Shown here piece by piece: positions 23,831 to 36,000 of a DNA stretch of 64,000 nt. Each line of letters opens with the position of its first letter. Within the stretch, counting starts at the first letter, position 1. The notes under the pieces are model-generated. The model searched no databases and was not told the origin of the DNA. It was given only the letters and a program-made list of their open reading frames with translations. The translations under genes and the position numbers were made by a program. Source of the stretch: Zygaena filipendulae (taxonomy: Eukaryota > Arthropoda > Insecta > Lepidoptera > Zygaenidae); the NCBI GenBank assembly GCA_907165275.2, contig OU015660.1, positions 4,528,501 to 4,592,500 of the forward strand, given 5' to 3'.

Positions 23831-26800
23831 TGCAGGGTAGCACAAACGTTGGTTATTTTTAACTGCATCACTGCCGTCTGTCAGGGATGTCTAAGTAGAT
23901 CCTAAATCTACGATGGACTTAGTTCCATTCATTCAGTTTAGTATTCACAAAGACCTCAAATTCATTCATAGTTAGTAGTATCTACAATACCTACATAGTT
24001 TATGCTTACATGTCAGTAAGACCGTGAGGTATTAAAGGATACGGACATACTCGTGAATGTTCGAGTAGGTATTAGTATATATTTACCTATATACTTACCT
24101 TGCGAGCTGCACGACTCTACATTCGAAGGATGTTTACGACATTATGTTTACATAAGTAGTTAAAATAATGTGATAAAATATCAGATTATATATTATCAAT
24201 TGTTACTTATAACTTGTAGTATTGAGGCGTAGGTTGCAACTTACAAAATTGTGCTAAAATCCTATAATTATTTACGTCGTATAGTGAAGTCACTATCACA
24301 GGAATGAGCATTAGAAGTTTGCCATTTAATAAATACAGAGTTATTATTAGAACCGAATTATGTAAACGCACCTACTATTCAGTAAATAATAATAAATGCT
24401 TGGGATTGAACCAAATGTGATTAATTATCATTGAACTCATTGAACTATATACCTAAACAATTATTTTAATCTATACTAATATTATAATAAAATGAATTTT
24501 TATATTTTCATTATGTTTTGAGGTAAGTTATTACTTAGTTGCATTAATATATTTATTTGAATTGACATGTGTATAAGGATACATATTATTGTATCCAATG
24601 TCATAAAGCTGCTGTAACTTTTATTTGTCATTGTCATAAAACTTTCACATTTGAATTTGAATTTCTGGCGTTGGGACATACTATCAAAAATCATACACAC
24701 TTTTAAAAATATGAAATAACAAAGTTCACAGTATGCATAGTATAGGATGTATCTACCTACTATTGAGATTTGAGTTAAGAAACAATAATAATAAGATATT
24801 CCTACGATAATGTTATTAAAAAAGAAAGTAGTTACGTAGCCTAGATAAGAAGTAAGGATGATGACAAGTAGTTTAGAAGTGTTTAAGAGGCATGAAATAA
24901 TATTATAAAATTAGTAGGTACTTAATATTTTCGGTATGTATTAGTTCCATTCTTCCTATCAATTATGTAGGTACCTATCTTTTGTTATGTCATTAAAATA
25001 AAACAAAAGCTGTCCTTCTAAAATTTAATTAGCTATCTACATATTTAACCGTATCTAAAGTAAAGAATTACCTACCTATAGAGAAAAAATATTATTTCTT
25101 TTTTTCTTATAAAAACTAGTGTATCATCGTAATCGAAGTTTATTTACTAACGTACTTATAGATTTTTAGATTTAATTGTGAATTTCACATAGGTACCTAT
25201 CTCCGAAACTTAACCTTTACCTATATATATGTCATCCTTTAATAAATCCAGACAGAATATTAATACAAATCGTATAAACATATAAAAAATTACAAAATAT
25301 TGGCTTTTGTTACGTATAAAAGCAATAATAATAACCATTCATATTGCTTCTACGTTTTATGTCCATCAAATTTATTTTAATTTACCAAATGGATAGCCAT
25401 TGATAAAATATTTATAAATTTTTCGAGTATTTTACGGTTTAACTTATAGATACACCTTATACGCGTACATAAAAGGAGAAATAATTTTCAATTTCTAAAA
25501 AGAAATCAATTTCATTTCATTTCATTTCATACGCAGCTACCTCAACACAGTTGTATTGAGGTTTTTCAAGAAATTTCAGCAAACTCTTCCACGTCCATCG
25601 TTATTAATTAAAACTATGTGAACTGAATAAACACGCGCACAATGATATAAATAATTAAATTAATTAGTAACATAGCACAAATACGGTAAGTTTTAATTCA
25701 ATAGCCATTCAAAGATTGTTTTTTATACGAAAATGGACCAACTTCTTACAGAAGTTAAGTATTATTTTTCAACGAGAATCAGCTCTCGGAAGCTTACTAA
25801 ATGAGATTCTGAATAGGTAAAGCGAAATCAACTTTATTTGCTGAGGCTGTAGGACTGATATCACACAAATGTTTATAGCAAAAAGTTTTTGGAATCGAAT
25901 AACAGTGGTATTACTCAAATTGAAACTCTATTTGAAGAGACTTAGGGTGTGCTTCTGAATAGAAAACTTTTGAGAGTGTTCTCCTCACACCGCACCTCAC
26001 TCCTTTAGACAAATGACGTAGCATTTGTCCAAATGATGGCGCGGGCGGCGGAGAGAATGAATTTAAATTATCATTCAGTGGTACCAACATATACAACGGT
26101 TATGCCCAAAAACAGTGTCACGTGGGTGTTCACCCAGTGTCGATAAGAATTGAGTATCATCAAATATATATTAAAATCAGAAACAATGACCGCATCTTAG
26201 TAAAAATTGAAACCTAAAAATTGAGATCTGAATTAAAAAAAAAACAGTATACTAAGTATATTTTGAAATATTAGTTTTATAATAAATCTATACTAGAGAT
26301 TGTGATTAAAAGTAATAAGAAAGTAAAAAAAAGTTGTATAATTATTTTTTAAATCTGCAAAGTTGACATAAAAATTAAAATTGAAAAGCAAAATAAATCT
26401 TACAAGTACTTGCGTATAAGGAAAAATTCTCAAATGTTTCTTTGAATTCTTTTTAGGCGTACCTTTTTTAGCGCAAAAGGAAATTGAGTAATGGCCGCGT
26501 CACAGATGGCATCATGGTAGATTGATAACGGGGAATGAACAGCGAACGATTCTATTGTGAGGCCCCTTTGTGTCGTAGGCAGACATGTGCCGGTGTAAAA
26601 AGGTATTCCTCCAGACACGTTTGTTTATCGAACTGTAAATTTTCAATTCCCCGTGAAACGTTAGCTGCAGGTGAAGCTAAGATAATCATTGGCTGTTGAT
26701 AGTAAACATTCATTGCTTCGTAATAAATAAGGCGAGTAATATTACTGTCCACACTGAACATGTATATTTTTATCTTAACCAGCTAAGCCGTCGATACAAG

Positions 26801-28238
26801 TACTGGCTGACAAATGACCATAGAGACAGAAGAACACGTTTCCCAACTCTATAGCTGTAAGAGAAAACAATCCCGCGTGTGGTACCAAAGAAAAAAAAAC
26901 AATAGGTTCGTGATGAAGACGTAGCCATTGTAAGCAACGAGCGAGCAATATTTCACGGCTTTGTATACCTTCAGAGCTCGATTAATTCTAGATATCTCCA
27001 TTCACCTATACGAAATAGTGTGATGAAACCTTTTTTGATACGATTTGTGATGTTAACAACGAACGTGTGTGGGTGGAGGCACGCAATAGAAGAATTAGGT
27101 ACCTCCAACTACGCGATTGATCATTAGGTTAAATTTTACCATTTAACCTATATCTACCAGAATTTTTATTATCTCTATCTCTGTACAATGTATTTAATAT
27201 CTATAAATTATTGTTAGTTCAAATATGAGATAATAACACCGATGAAAAATATAAAGTGTAACGTTATCACTTAAAATTACCATGAAATAAACATTAATAT
27301 ACAAAACAAAGAACAAAAATGAGATTCATATAGAGTCCCCTGTTACGAAATAATTTCCATACTCACCTACTTCAGAAAGCAGGGTACATTATGCAAATAA
27401 AGTAAATTGAATTACCGGAGTTAAATGTCGTATAAGATAAAAACGACGGAGCAATCTACAATCCAACGAAGAGACAGTGTATTAACATATTTAAACCCCT
27501 ATTGAATATTTATATTATGTAGGAATATCCCTCTACAACTGGCGATGGCTCTTAACTCAACCTTGTATCACTAATGGACTTCTCTATCTCAACTCCATAT
27601 AGGTAAGTTGAAACAAAAAGAAATCAGATTAGACTTTCGATATGTATTTTTCAATACCTAAGAGATCCTCAAAATACTTAATTGCTGACAGTGGATCGAG
27701 TTTAAAAAATAAGTTGATATAAGTTCAAAGATTATGGTCCAGATAGAGCCTTGTAAATAAACTAACGAACATCTGATCAGTTTCATGCCATATCTCGCAA
27801 TTTTTCTCAGTATTTCCTTCTGCTTATAGGTACTACTTTAATTTAATTTTAATTTTTCGTTTATTCAGGACAACAACAGCTACAAAAACATATAATAGAT
27901 TTAGATTACAAGATTACACTATGAGCCAATAATACATAGTTACCCTTATATAAAGTACAGAATAGAATTTAGCAGAACTTTTCGTTAGGTTCTCTCATTT
28001 TTATATTTTATTTGGATCTTTAAAATTTTTATTGGCATTATACAAAAGAAGACGAATTATACACAATAGTTACGAATATAAATTTGTTAATTGGACCATT
28101 TGCGAATTGGACGAAATGCGCCTGAACAAAATTTACTAATAGAAAATTTATATATCTATAGGAAAGATTTCCTATAGAATATGTAGATACATATACGTAT
28201 GTACGTATACCAGTATTAATAAAAAAAAATATTATTTA
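23831..28238. other. Long gene-free stretch
   Basis: AT-rich with a perfect TTTCA pentamer tract at 25510-25530. A less AT-rich block at about 26430-26760 gives two overlapping minus-strand ORFs without domains. No TIRs and no LTR were seen. Confidence 0.35.
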
Positions 28239-28391
28239 CTAGCTGTGCCCCGTGGTTTCACCCGCGGTAATTTCGGAGTTCCCGCGGGAATTCCGTGATA
28301 AAAAGTACCCTATGTCCTTCTGTGTACCCCTGATAACGTGCATGCCAAATTTCATCCAAATTCGTTCGGCCGTTTTTGCGTGATTGAGTAA
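28239..28391 (-). mobile_element. Helitron-like short repeat, 5'-truncated
   Basis: On plus: CTAGCTGTGCCCCGTGGTTT preceded by A, then CCCGCGGGAATTCCGTGATA and AAGTACCCTATGTCCTTCTG. The copy ends at GCGTGATTGAGTAA, without the TTATAATATTAGTA terminus. Other repeat-like sequence follows. Confidence 0.8.
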
Positions 28392-28419
28392 ACCTATGCA
28401 AGGATTTTAAAGCGCATTT

Positions 28420-28612
28420 TCATCCGACTTGCTTCAAATTCATAGTCACTGCTCAGCTCTTATGTATCTTACCGTTATGTTATATAGTATATATAACCTG
28501 CCCAGGAGTATGGACTACAATCGTACCAAGTTTGGTTAAAATCCCTTTGGTAGTTTTTGACCCATGTGTGTACATACAGACAGACAGACAAAAAATTTAC
28601 TGATTGAATTTT
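28420..28612. repeat. Possible interspersed repeat fragment
   Basis: The segment holds TACCAAGTTTGGTTAAAATC, GGTAGTTTTTGACCCATGTG and a CAGA tetramer run (ACAGACAGACAGACAAAAAA) of the kind found near the ends of moth short repeats. The boundaries are not defined. Confidence 0.3.
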
Positions 28613-29108
28613 TGGCATCAGTATCGATCACCATTCATCCTCCAATATTAATTTTGAATATATATTCAATGTACAGAATTGACCTCTCAACAGTTTTATT
28701 ATAAGTACCTATAGATTTATTTAATTAAATTTATAAAGCTTGACAGCATAAGCCATAGCGCTTAATAAATAATGAATTTACAAACTAAAAACAAACATAT
28801 GTCAAAATTTTGAAATGGAACAAATTTTAGAATTTAAACTAAAAACAATTTTAAAATTTGAATAAACATTAGAAACATAACACTAACAAAAACTTACTTA
28901 TTATTATTTACATATTTACACAGGAACTTATAACAGGCATTCTTTCCTCTAACATTAGCTTGCACTCGATAATCATAGTGTAAATAGTGCTATATACACA
29001 TTATTAATGTGTATATTATTATATGTATAAATGCTCGGCATTACTATTATAGATTAGGAGATATATACGCCAACAGAAATCTTATCTTATAGTATTATAT
29101 TATCTGTG

Positions 29109-29724
29109 TCTATACTAATATTATAAAGAGCAAAAGTTTGTGAGTTTGCGGGTTTGTGAGTTTGTGACGTTGTAGGGGGTAATCTATGGATCTACTGAAC
29201 CGATTTTGAAAATTCTTTCACTAATAGAAAGCTGCAGTGATCCTGAGTGTCATAGGGCACTTTTTATTCCGGAATTCCCGCGGGTAAAACCACGGGAAAA
29301 CAACTATCTCTAGATCTACTGAACCAATTTTGAAATTTTTTCACTTATAGGGAGCTACAGTGATACAGAGTGATACAGGGTACTTATTATCCTGGGATTC
29401 CTTCGGGAACTCCGGAATTTGTGAGATTGTTGTGGGTAATCTCTGGATCTACTGAACCGATTTTAAAAATTGTTTCACTTATAAGAAGCTACAGTGATCT
29501 CGAATCACATAGAGTACTTTTTATCCCGTAATTCCCGTGGGAACTCCGGAGATTGTGACATTGTGAGGTTGCAGGGGGTAATCTCTGGATCTACTCAACC
29601 GATGTTGAAAATTCTTTCACTTTTAAAAAGCTGCAGTGATCCTGAGTGACATAGGGTACTTTTTATCTCGGGATTCCGGGAGTACTCCGAAATTACCGCG
29701 GGTGAAACCACGGGGGTCAGCTAG
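29109..29724 (+). mobile_element. Helitron-like repeat with four internal tandem units
   Basis: Starts TCTATACTAATATTATAAAG and ends ACCACGGGGGTCAGCTAG then T. Between the ends the block GTAATCTCTGGATCTACTGA...CTTTCACTTATAG...GGGTACTTTTTATCCCGG... is repeated four times, with unit starts near 29179, 29304, 29436 and 29578. Each unit ends in a CCCGCGGGAACTCCG-like segment. A one-unit relative lies at 59611-59828 on the other strand. The 616 bp length therefore comes from internal amplification. It is non-coding. Confidence 0.85.
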
Positions 29725-30534
29725 TTAAGTTATAATCTTAATACTAACGAATTTTGATAAGCATATTTAAAAATAAACGTTTATTTTGATTAGGACAATG
29801 TAGAGCAGCTAAAATATTTAACTTCTCAGATTCAGAAATATACTGCTACTGCATGAACTTGTCTTTATTATATTATATTTAAGTAAGGTAATATTATATA
29901 TTATAATACTTACAGAAATCCTGACTTTTATTTTATTTTTATATGTGTCACCATTAGCTACAAACAAAACATGGCCCCCTTGAAAAACCTGCAAGAAAAT
30001 ATAAATTATACATAATGGGTATAAAAATATCTGTTTTTGTTTTCTAAATATTTTATAAACCACATTAACTATTAATAAAATAAAACACACCTGAAACAAA
30101 ACATATAATATGTAATTCTATCACAGCATATACCTACCTAGTAATATGTGAACAATCAATCCTCCAAGCTATTGTTAAACAAAGCGCAGGTTTATGAATA
30201 AATAAATATGAAACAAAGCGGTAAATAATGTTTAGGATTAAAATTATTCAAATATTCTGACAAGTCAATCTACGGACGGGATCCTGCCTAGCCCGGTGCG
30301 ATCTCTGGCCGGGCCTCTAGATCCCCACTCTACTCAACAGAATACACCACACGGTCATCCTACGCCACTGAGTACAGTATAAGCAAACACGAACAGATAA
30401 AATATACGTACATTACAAAATATGTTACTATACTGTTATTTGTAAATAATATCCAAAGTATCTAAATTTTACTCAAAACTACGCTGAATCTTTGAAACGT
30501 TTGTGATAGGAATAATAATATGCACTTTCACTAA
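29725..30534. other. Non-coding stretch
   Basis: AT-rich. A less AT-rich patch at 30270-30370 shows no ORF or repeat that I can name. Confidence 0.4.
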
Positions 30535-30949
30535 GGTCCGTATTCCAAAATGTTACTCAAGTCATAAATCTAGTTTTAAAACTAATTTCAAGTAAAGCTT
30601 TAATTTTAGAACCTTACTTGAAACGCGATTCATCAATCAACAATCAGCTGAGTTATTTCCTTATTCTACAACCAAGCCTGAGTACTAATCTATACTCAAG
30701 CAAAGATTTGATCTTTGTTTACGTCTGTCATGTCAAGATCACTCAACCAATCAGAGTTCAAAATCTCTACTCAAGACTAGTTTCAAGTGATTAGAACCAA
30801 TCTGAATTCAGAATCTCTACTAAAGACTAGTTTCAAGTGGTTAGAACTTAAAACGTATTCTACAATAAGATGAACGCTTGAGTTATGATTTGAGCTTAAA
30901 ACTAATCTCAAGAGAAACGTAATCTGAGTCACTTTCTGGAATACGGACC
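30535..30949. mobile_element. PIF/Harbinger-type MITE with TAA target duplication
   Basis: GGTCCGTATTCCA at the left end is matched by TGGAATACGGACC at the right end, and TAA flanks both sides (30532-30534 and 30950-30952). This matches the 3 bp TWA duplication typical of PIF/Harbinger. The 415 bp interior is non-coding. It contains a 50 bp direct duplication (30746-30795 and 30796-30845, both starting ACCAATC). The ORF on minus at 30783-31013 straddles the end and is spurious. Confidence 0.85.
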
Positions 30950-31006
30950 TAAATGTGACTAAAACTTGATACGCTCTCAAATCTTTGCTTGTATTCTTTA
31001 TTTTCC

Positions 31007-31528
31007 AACGCAACGAGTGAGACAGAATATTTTGAGAGCATGTCTAGGCAGTGTCCACATACATATTCAACGATCAGTGTGATATCCTATCGATCGTTAA
31101 GTTTAGCGAAAAAAACGCTTGGCGCATCGAAATTATCGTAAAATGCAATTCTGTAGGTACAGTCTCTGTTTTTCTGCGTATCGGGCAGTCCCAAATGCTC
31201 GACAAATTATTATCAATACAAATCGTTAATTGGACAGTTGTGTTCGATACTCTAGCGGAAAAAATCGATAAATACTAGAGACTACGAAAAATCAAAATCT
31301 AAGTATATATTTTATCGTTAATAAGTTATCAGCCAAAAACGACAAATAAGTACTCGTTAAGCATGTCGAGACGGCAGGCCCTGGTTTTTTGATAATACTA
31401 AGTTACTCCTATCGTAACGAGCGAGAGAATAAATTAAGAGTAAGAGTATGTTCAGGTTTTCTAATAACACAAAATTATTTTCTATTGCAATGAGCCAGAC
31501 AGAATATTTTAAGAGCATTTCCAGGTTT
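31007..31528. repeat. Degenerate repeat of about 70 bp, three copies
   Basis: The motif AACGAGTGAGACAGAATATT followed by TTGAGAGCATGTCTAGG occurs at 31007-31048, in a changed form at 31412-31460, and again at 31486-31528. The last two are about 74 bp apart and share the AGGTTT...TAATA... linker. The first is separated by about 360 bp of other sequence, including the ORF 31051-31278, which has no recognisable domain. Confidence 0.5.
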
Positions 31529-32156
31529 ATAATAATACTAATTGTACATTACAATTAATCGAAACCAGAGAGATATTTTTTGATTTAAATAATCTTCAAA
31601 AAAATCATCGAACCTTATAATACATGAGGAAGTAGAAATCATATAGTATAATACTGACTGATAATTTCAATTATTTAGCGATGAGGTATTATAATATCAC
31701 CAAATTAAAAGTTGTTTGTCGTTATTTTTATTATCTGCTTATTTTGAATGTACTATACTAAAAAGACATCCATTACGTTGCATTTGCATATACGCATTTA
31801 CCTATCGAATGAGAACAATTCACTTCTAAATAAACTTTAAAATTTTAAAAGAGGAAAAAGTTGAGTACCTACTTTTCAAAAGAAATTTATTTTCTGTAAC
31901 TTTGTGTACACCACACACACCATCTATGATAGGAATCCAATTCTTAATTGAGTCTGAATACTTAATTAATTGCAAATATATTTTAAATTTGTAACTCCAT
32001 AAAGATTTCGAGCGTATTGAATTTTATAAAACTGTTATGTACTTATTACCAGTAGATAAAATATGTAAAGTTTACCTATCAATTCATTATGTGTAAAAAA
32101 CATTCCAGACAGCTTAATTACCTAATAATTAATTTGTTGTATCAATACAAAAGCCC
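31529..32156. other. Non-coding stretch
   Basis: AT-rich, no ORF or repeat recognised. Confidence 0.4.
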
Positions 32157-32737
32157 TGTTGGCGACTCAATAAAAACCAGACTGTTCAAGATTTGCAATT
32201 AAAAAGCCGACCGCTTTATTAACGAAAATTAAAACGTCAAAATCAAACACAGAGACGCCATGTTTGGTCGGCGGGCACGTAGTAGTGCACACATCGCTAA
32301 CAGAAAATAAGGGACTCACAGCAAGACAGGAAGGGCCTGTGCGAGTGAAAGGTCAACAAAACCCGACTTTGCTGGAAAGGGAGGGCGATAGTGACGCGAT
32401 GATTGAACGTGCCACAAGAAAAATGATCACCCGTCAAGCCGCGACTGAGAGAAACTACCCCTAGCGGGCTAAACAAGGAGAGCCATAGTAGTGCTACACA
32501 TGTACGAATGAGACGCAAGGTGCCAAAATAGGGGTGACGTACAGTGATGGATTATGCTTTTCTCTCTAAAGAAGGGAGGGGCTGCAGGTCGTTATGGAAA
32601 AAGCTGAGGGAAGTGGGGCCGACGTGTGTCAGAGAGTAGACCACCGATGCTTGCCGTAATTGATTTCTGCAGAATTAAAACTCGGAATTTTTATAATCAC
32701 AGTACGATGGTACCCGTAGAAAACCAATAACCCTACA
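32157..32737 (-). mobile_element. Candidate solo LTR
   Basis: Read on minus the block starts TGTAGGG and ends GCCAACA (TGT...ACA), is clearly less AT-rich than its flanks, has ATTATAAAA near its 5' end (TATA-like) and AATAAA 59 nt before its 3' end (plus 32215-32220). This is the layout of an LTR. No 4-5 bp target duplication was found and no internal region or primer-binding site is present. It is unrelated in sequence and orientation to the BEL/Pao LTR downstream. A host promoter is an alternative. Confidence 0.4.
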
Positions 32738-33035
32738 CTTTTAAATATAGTGTATTATTATTAAACCTATTGAACTTGAAATTTGACCTAAAATACATAA
32801 AATTGATATTCTTAACGACTACATTTAGTATATTCCATTTTTAGAGTTCTTAATTAAGCAATTAAAAAAATCGGTTATGGATGAACGGCTATCTACATGG
32901 ATGAATACATAGATTTTTTTATAAATCCTATGTAAGTACCTACCTAAGCAGGCAGGTAGATATAATCAAAATTCTTCGTTATGTTTTCACTTCTCCTAAT
33001 TTAATTAAAATTCAGTTAAGATCAAAACTATACCA

Positions 33036-36000
33036 ATGTTACAAGAATTTCTAGACTACTTGGAAAGCAAATTCACAACTTTAGAACAAGGACGCAGGAC
33101 GCAGAACAATATTTATCAGAAGAGTAACAACTATCAAACTAATCAAAGTATGTACCACGGCCCTAGAAAGAACATGCAGTATTATAACAAGTATTCAAAT
33201 TACAGTTGGAATAATAACTCGCCGAAGCCATTTATGCGATCCTTTTATGCAACGGCACCGTCATCGGCATGGAACAAAAGGTGTCCGTTATGCAATCATG
33301 AACATGCATTAGTTTATTGTAAAAACTTTTTAAGTATGACGAATGACGCAAAATTAAATATGATACAACAAAGGAATATATGCCAGAATTGCTTATATCC
33401 ACATTATGATAAAATATGTACCTCACAAAGACGATGCCGCATTTGTTCAGAGAATCATCATACGGTGATACATGACGCCTATAGGCAAAAGAAGCCACCA
33501 ACAAAATTGGGTCACGAAGTTGCAAAACGTGTTACATTTAATAGAAGTAATCAAAATCAATATGGTACAAATATGTCGCATGTATCGCAATACGAAACAA
33601 TGGAAACTTTATTATCTACGGCGTTAGTTAATGTCGAGGCCGCAGATGGATCAATCATAAGGATGAGAGCCTTGATTGACCAAGGGTCGCAATTGTCTCT
33701 TATCACGGAGCATGGAGCACAAACATTAGGAATTAAAAGACGACAGAGTAAAGCGATCGTTTCTGGAGTAGGTGAGAGAGAAAGTAACTGTAAAGGAACG
33801 CTTAATATCAAATGTAACTCAATTTACAATGAGTTTTCATTTAAGGCCGAAGTATATATCATGAACAACTTAATTAAAAATCTGCCCAACGTATCATTTG
33901 AAAAGCCCTCATGGGAGTATATCAAGAATATTAATTTAGCTGATCCAGAATATCATATTAGCAGACCGGTAGATTTATTATTTGGAGCAGATATTTATGC
34001 ACTTATCATGTTAGGAGGCATCATCAGGGGAGAAAATTTATCTCAACCACTTGCCCAGCAAACTCAACTGGGATGGGTTTTATGTGGAAATATGAAATCA
34101 TTTCGTTGTAACGTGGTGTTATCAAACTTGAAAAATATACATAAATTTTGGGAGATAGAGGATATCAATGAAGCGTCAAACATATCAGAAGAAGATCAAC
34201 ATTCTATACAACATTATAATAAAACGACGAAGCGACGTGACGATGGGCGATATGAGGTCGAATTACCTTTCAAAGAAGAGGAGAAATATCAATTGGGGAC
34301 ATCAAAGGAGCTAGCAATAGCTCAGTTAAAAAATTTGGAAAGAAAACTAGACAGAGACGTAGCGTTATCAACTGATTACAAAGCATTTATTAAGGAATAT
34401 CAAGAACTAGGTCACATGGTCCCATCAAAAAATACTTATACGACAGAATGTTTCCTACCGCATCATGGAGTACATCGCACAGAGTCGACTACAACTAAAT
34501 TACGCGTAGTATTTAACGCGTCAGCAACGACGTCCTCAGGGATGAGTCTAAATGATGTAATGTATAAAGGGCCCAACCTACAGCAAGACTTACAGGCTCT
34601 AGTTCTAAAATGGAGGCAGTATAAATATGCATACACTGCGGACGTTGAGAAGAGGTACCGGCAGATCTATATCAGTGAACATCATCAAAATTATCAAAAA
34701 ATCGTGTGGAGAGACTATCAACAGCAACCTATTCAAGATTATCAACTGACGACAGTGACTTATGGTACGAAGGCAGCACCATTTTTGGCAATGATGACGT
34801 TGAAGAAACTAGCAACTGACGAAAGGAGCAGCTATCCTGAAGCAGCAGATATCATTGAACAAGCATTTTATATGGATAACATTGTATATGGAGCGCACTC
34901 GATTTATAAAGGAAAACAACAAATATCAGATTTGTGTAATGTGTTAAAATCAAGAGGGTTCACTCTACGAAAATGGGCATGTACTGAACCAAAGATGTTG
35001 GACTCAATTGCGAATAAACAAAGCACCGAAAACATACTTTATCAATTTAAATCAGAAGGTGTAGGAAAAACTTTAGGATTACAATGGAACTCTACCGAAG
35101 ACAAAATTAATTACTCGACAAATCATGAATTAAAAGTACATAGAAGCAATGTCGTACAAACAGACAGTCATACCAATATTATAGCAACATTATTAGATAG
35201 ACATAACTCGTTCATAAAAATTGTTCGTGTATTTGCATGGATACGACGAGCATTCAAATGTAAACAGAAACCTGCAAATACCTATCTCACATTACTGGAA
35301 TTGAAGAATGCAAAGTTACAAATAATAAAGTATGTGCAATATGTTGTATTTGAAACGGACATTGAGCAATTAAGAAAACATAACAAAGTGGATAACAAAA
35401 GTAATTTATTGAATTTATATCCGTTTATCGACGAAAAAGGAATATTAAGAGTCGGAGGGAGATTAAGAAATGCACACATTCCGTATGAAATGAAACACCC
35501 CATTATTATTCCACATAATCATAAATTAACGCAACTTTTAATTGACGAGGCACATCAGTTAACTTATCACGGCGGACCCAGGCTCACGTTATCAAACTTA
35601 AGGCAAAAATATTGGATTATTGGAGGGAATAGAGCAACCAAAAAACGATTAAGGGAGTGTATTATCTGCAGAAAAAACAATCCAGAACTTAAATATCAAC
35701 TCATGGGAGATCTACCAGGAGCTCGAATTAATCCAGCTCCACCTTTCTATCATACCGGAGTGGATTACACAGGATTTGTAGATATCAAAGCAAATAAAGG
35801 ACGAGGAATAAAAACCACGAAAGGATATATAGCGGTTTTTATCTGTATGGTCACCAAGGCCGTACATCTGGAACTGGTGTCCGATTTGAGTAGTGAAGTA
35901 TTTTTAGCAGCCCTTCGGAGGATGGCTGCCAGGAGAGGTGCTCCTCATCACATTTATAGCGATAATGGAACAAATTTTATCAAAGCTAACAGAATTATCA

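Noticed and set aside
29109..29724. CRISPR-like array of repeats
   Set aside because: Units are 125-142 bp, diverged and without spacers, and lie between transposon ends in a eukaryotic genome.
32264..32518. Short opposing ORFs in the GC-richer block
   Set aside because: They have no domain. The block is better explained as a candidate LTR.
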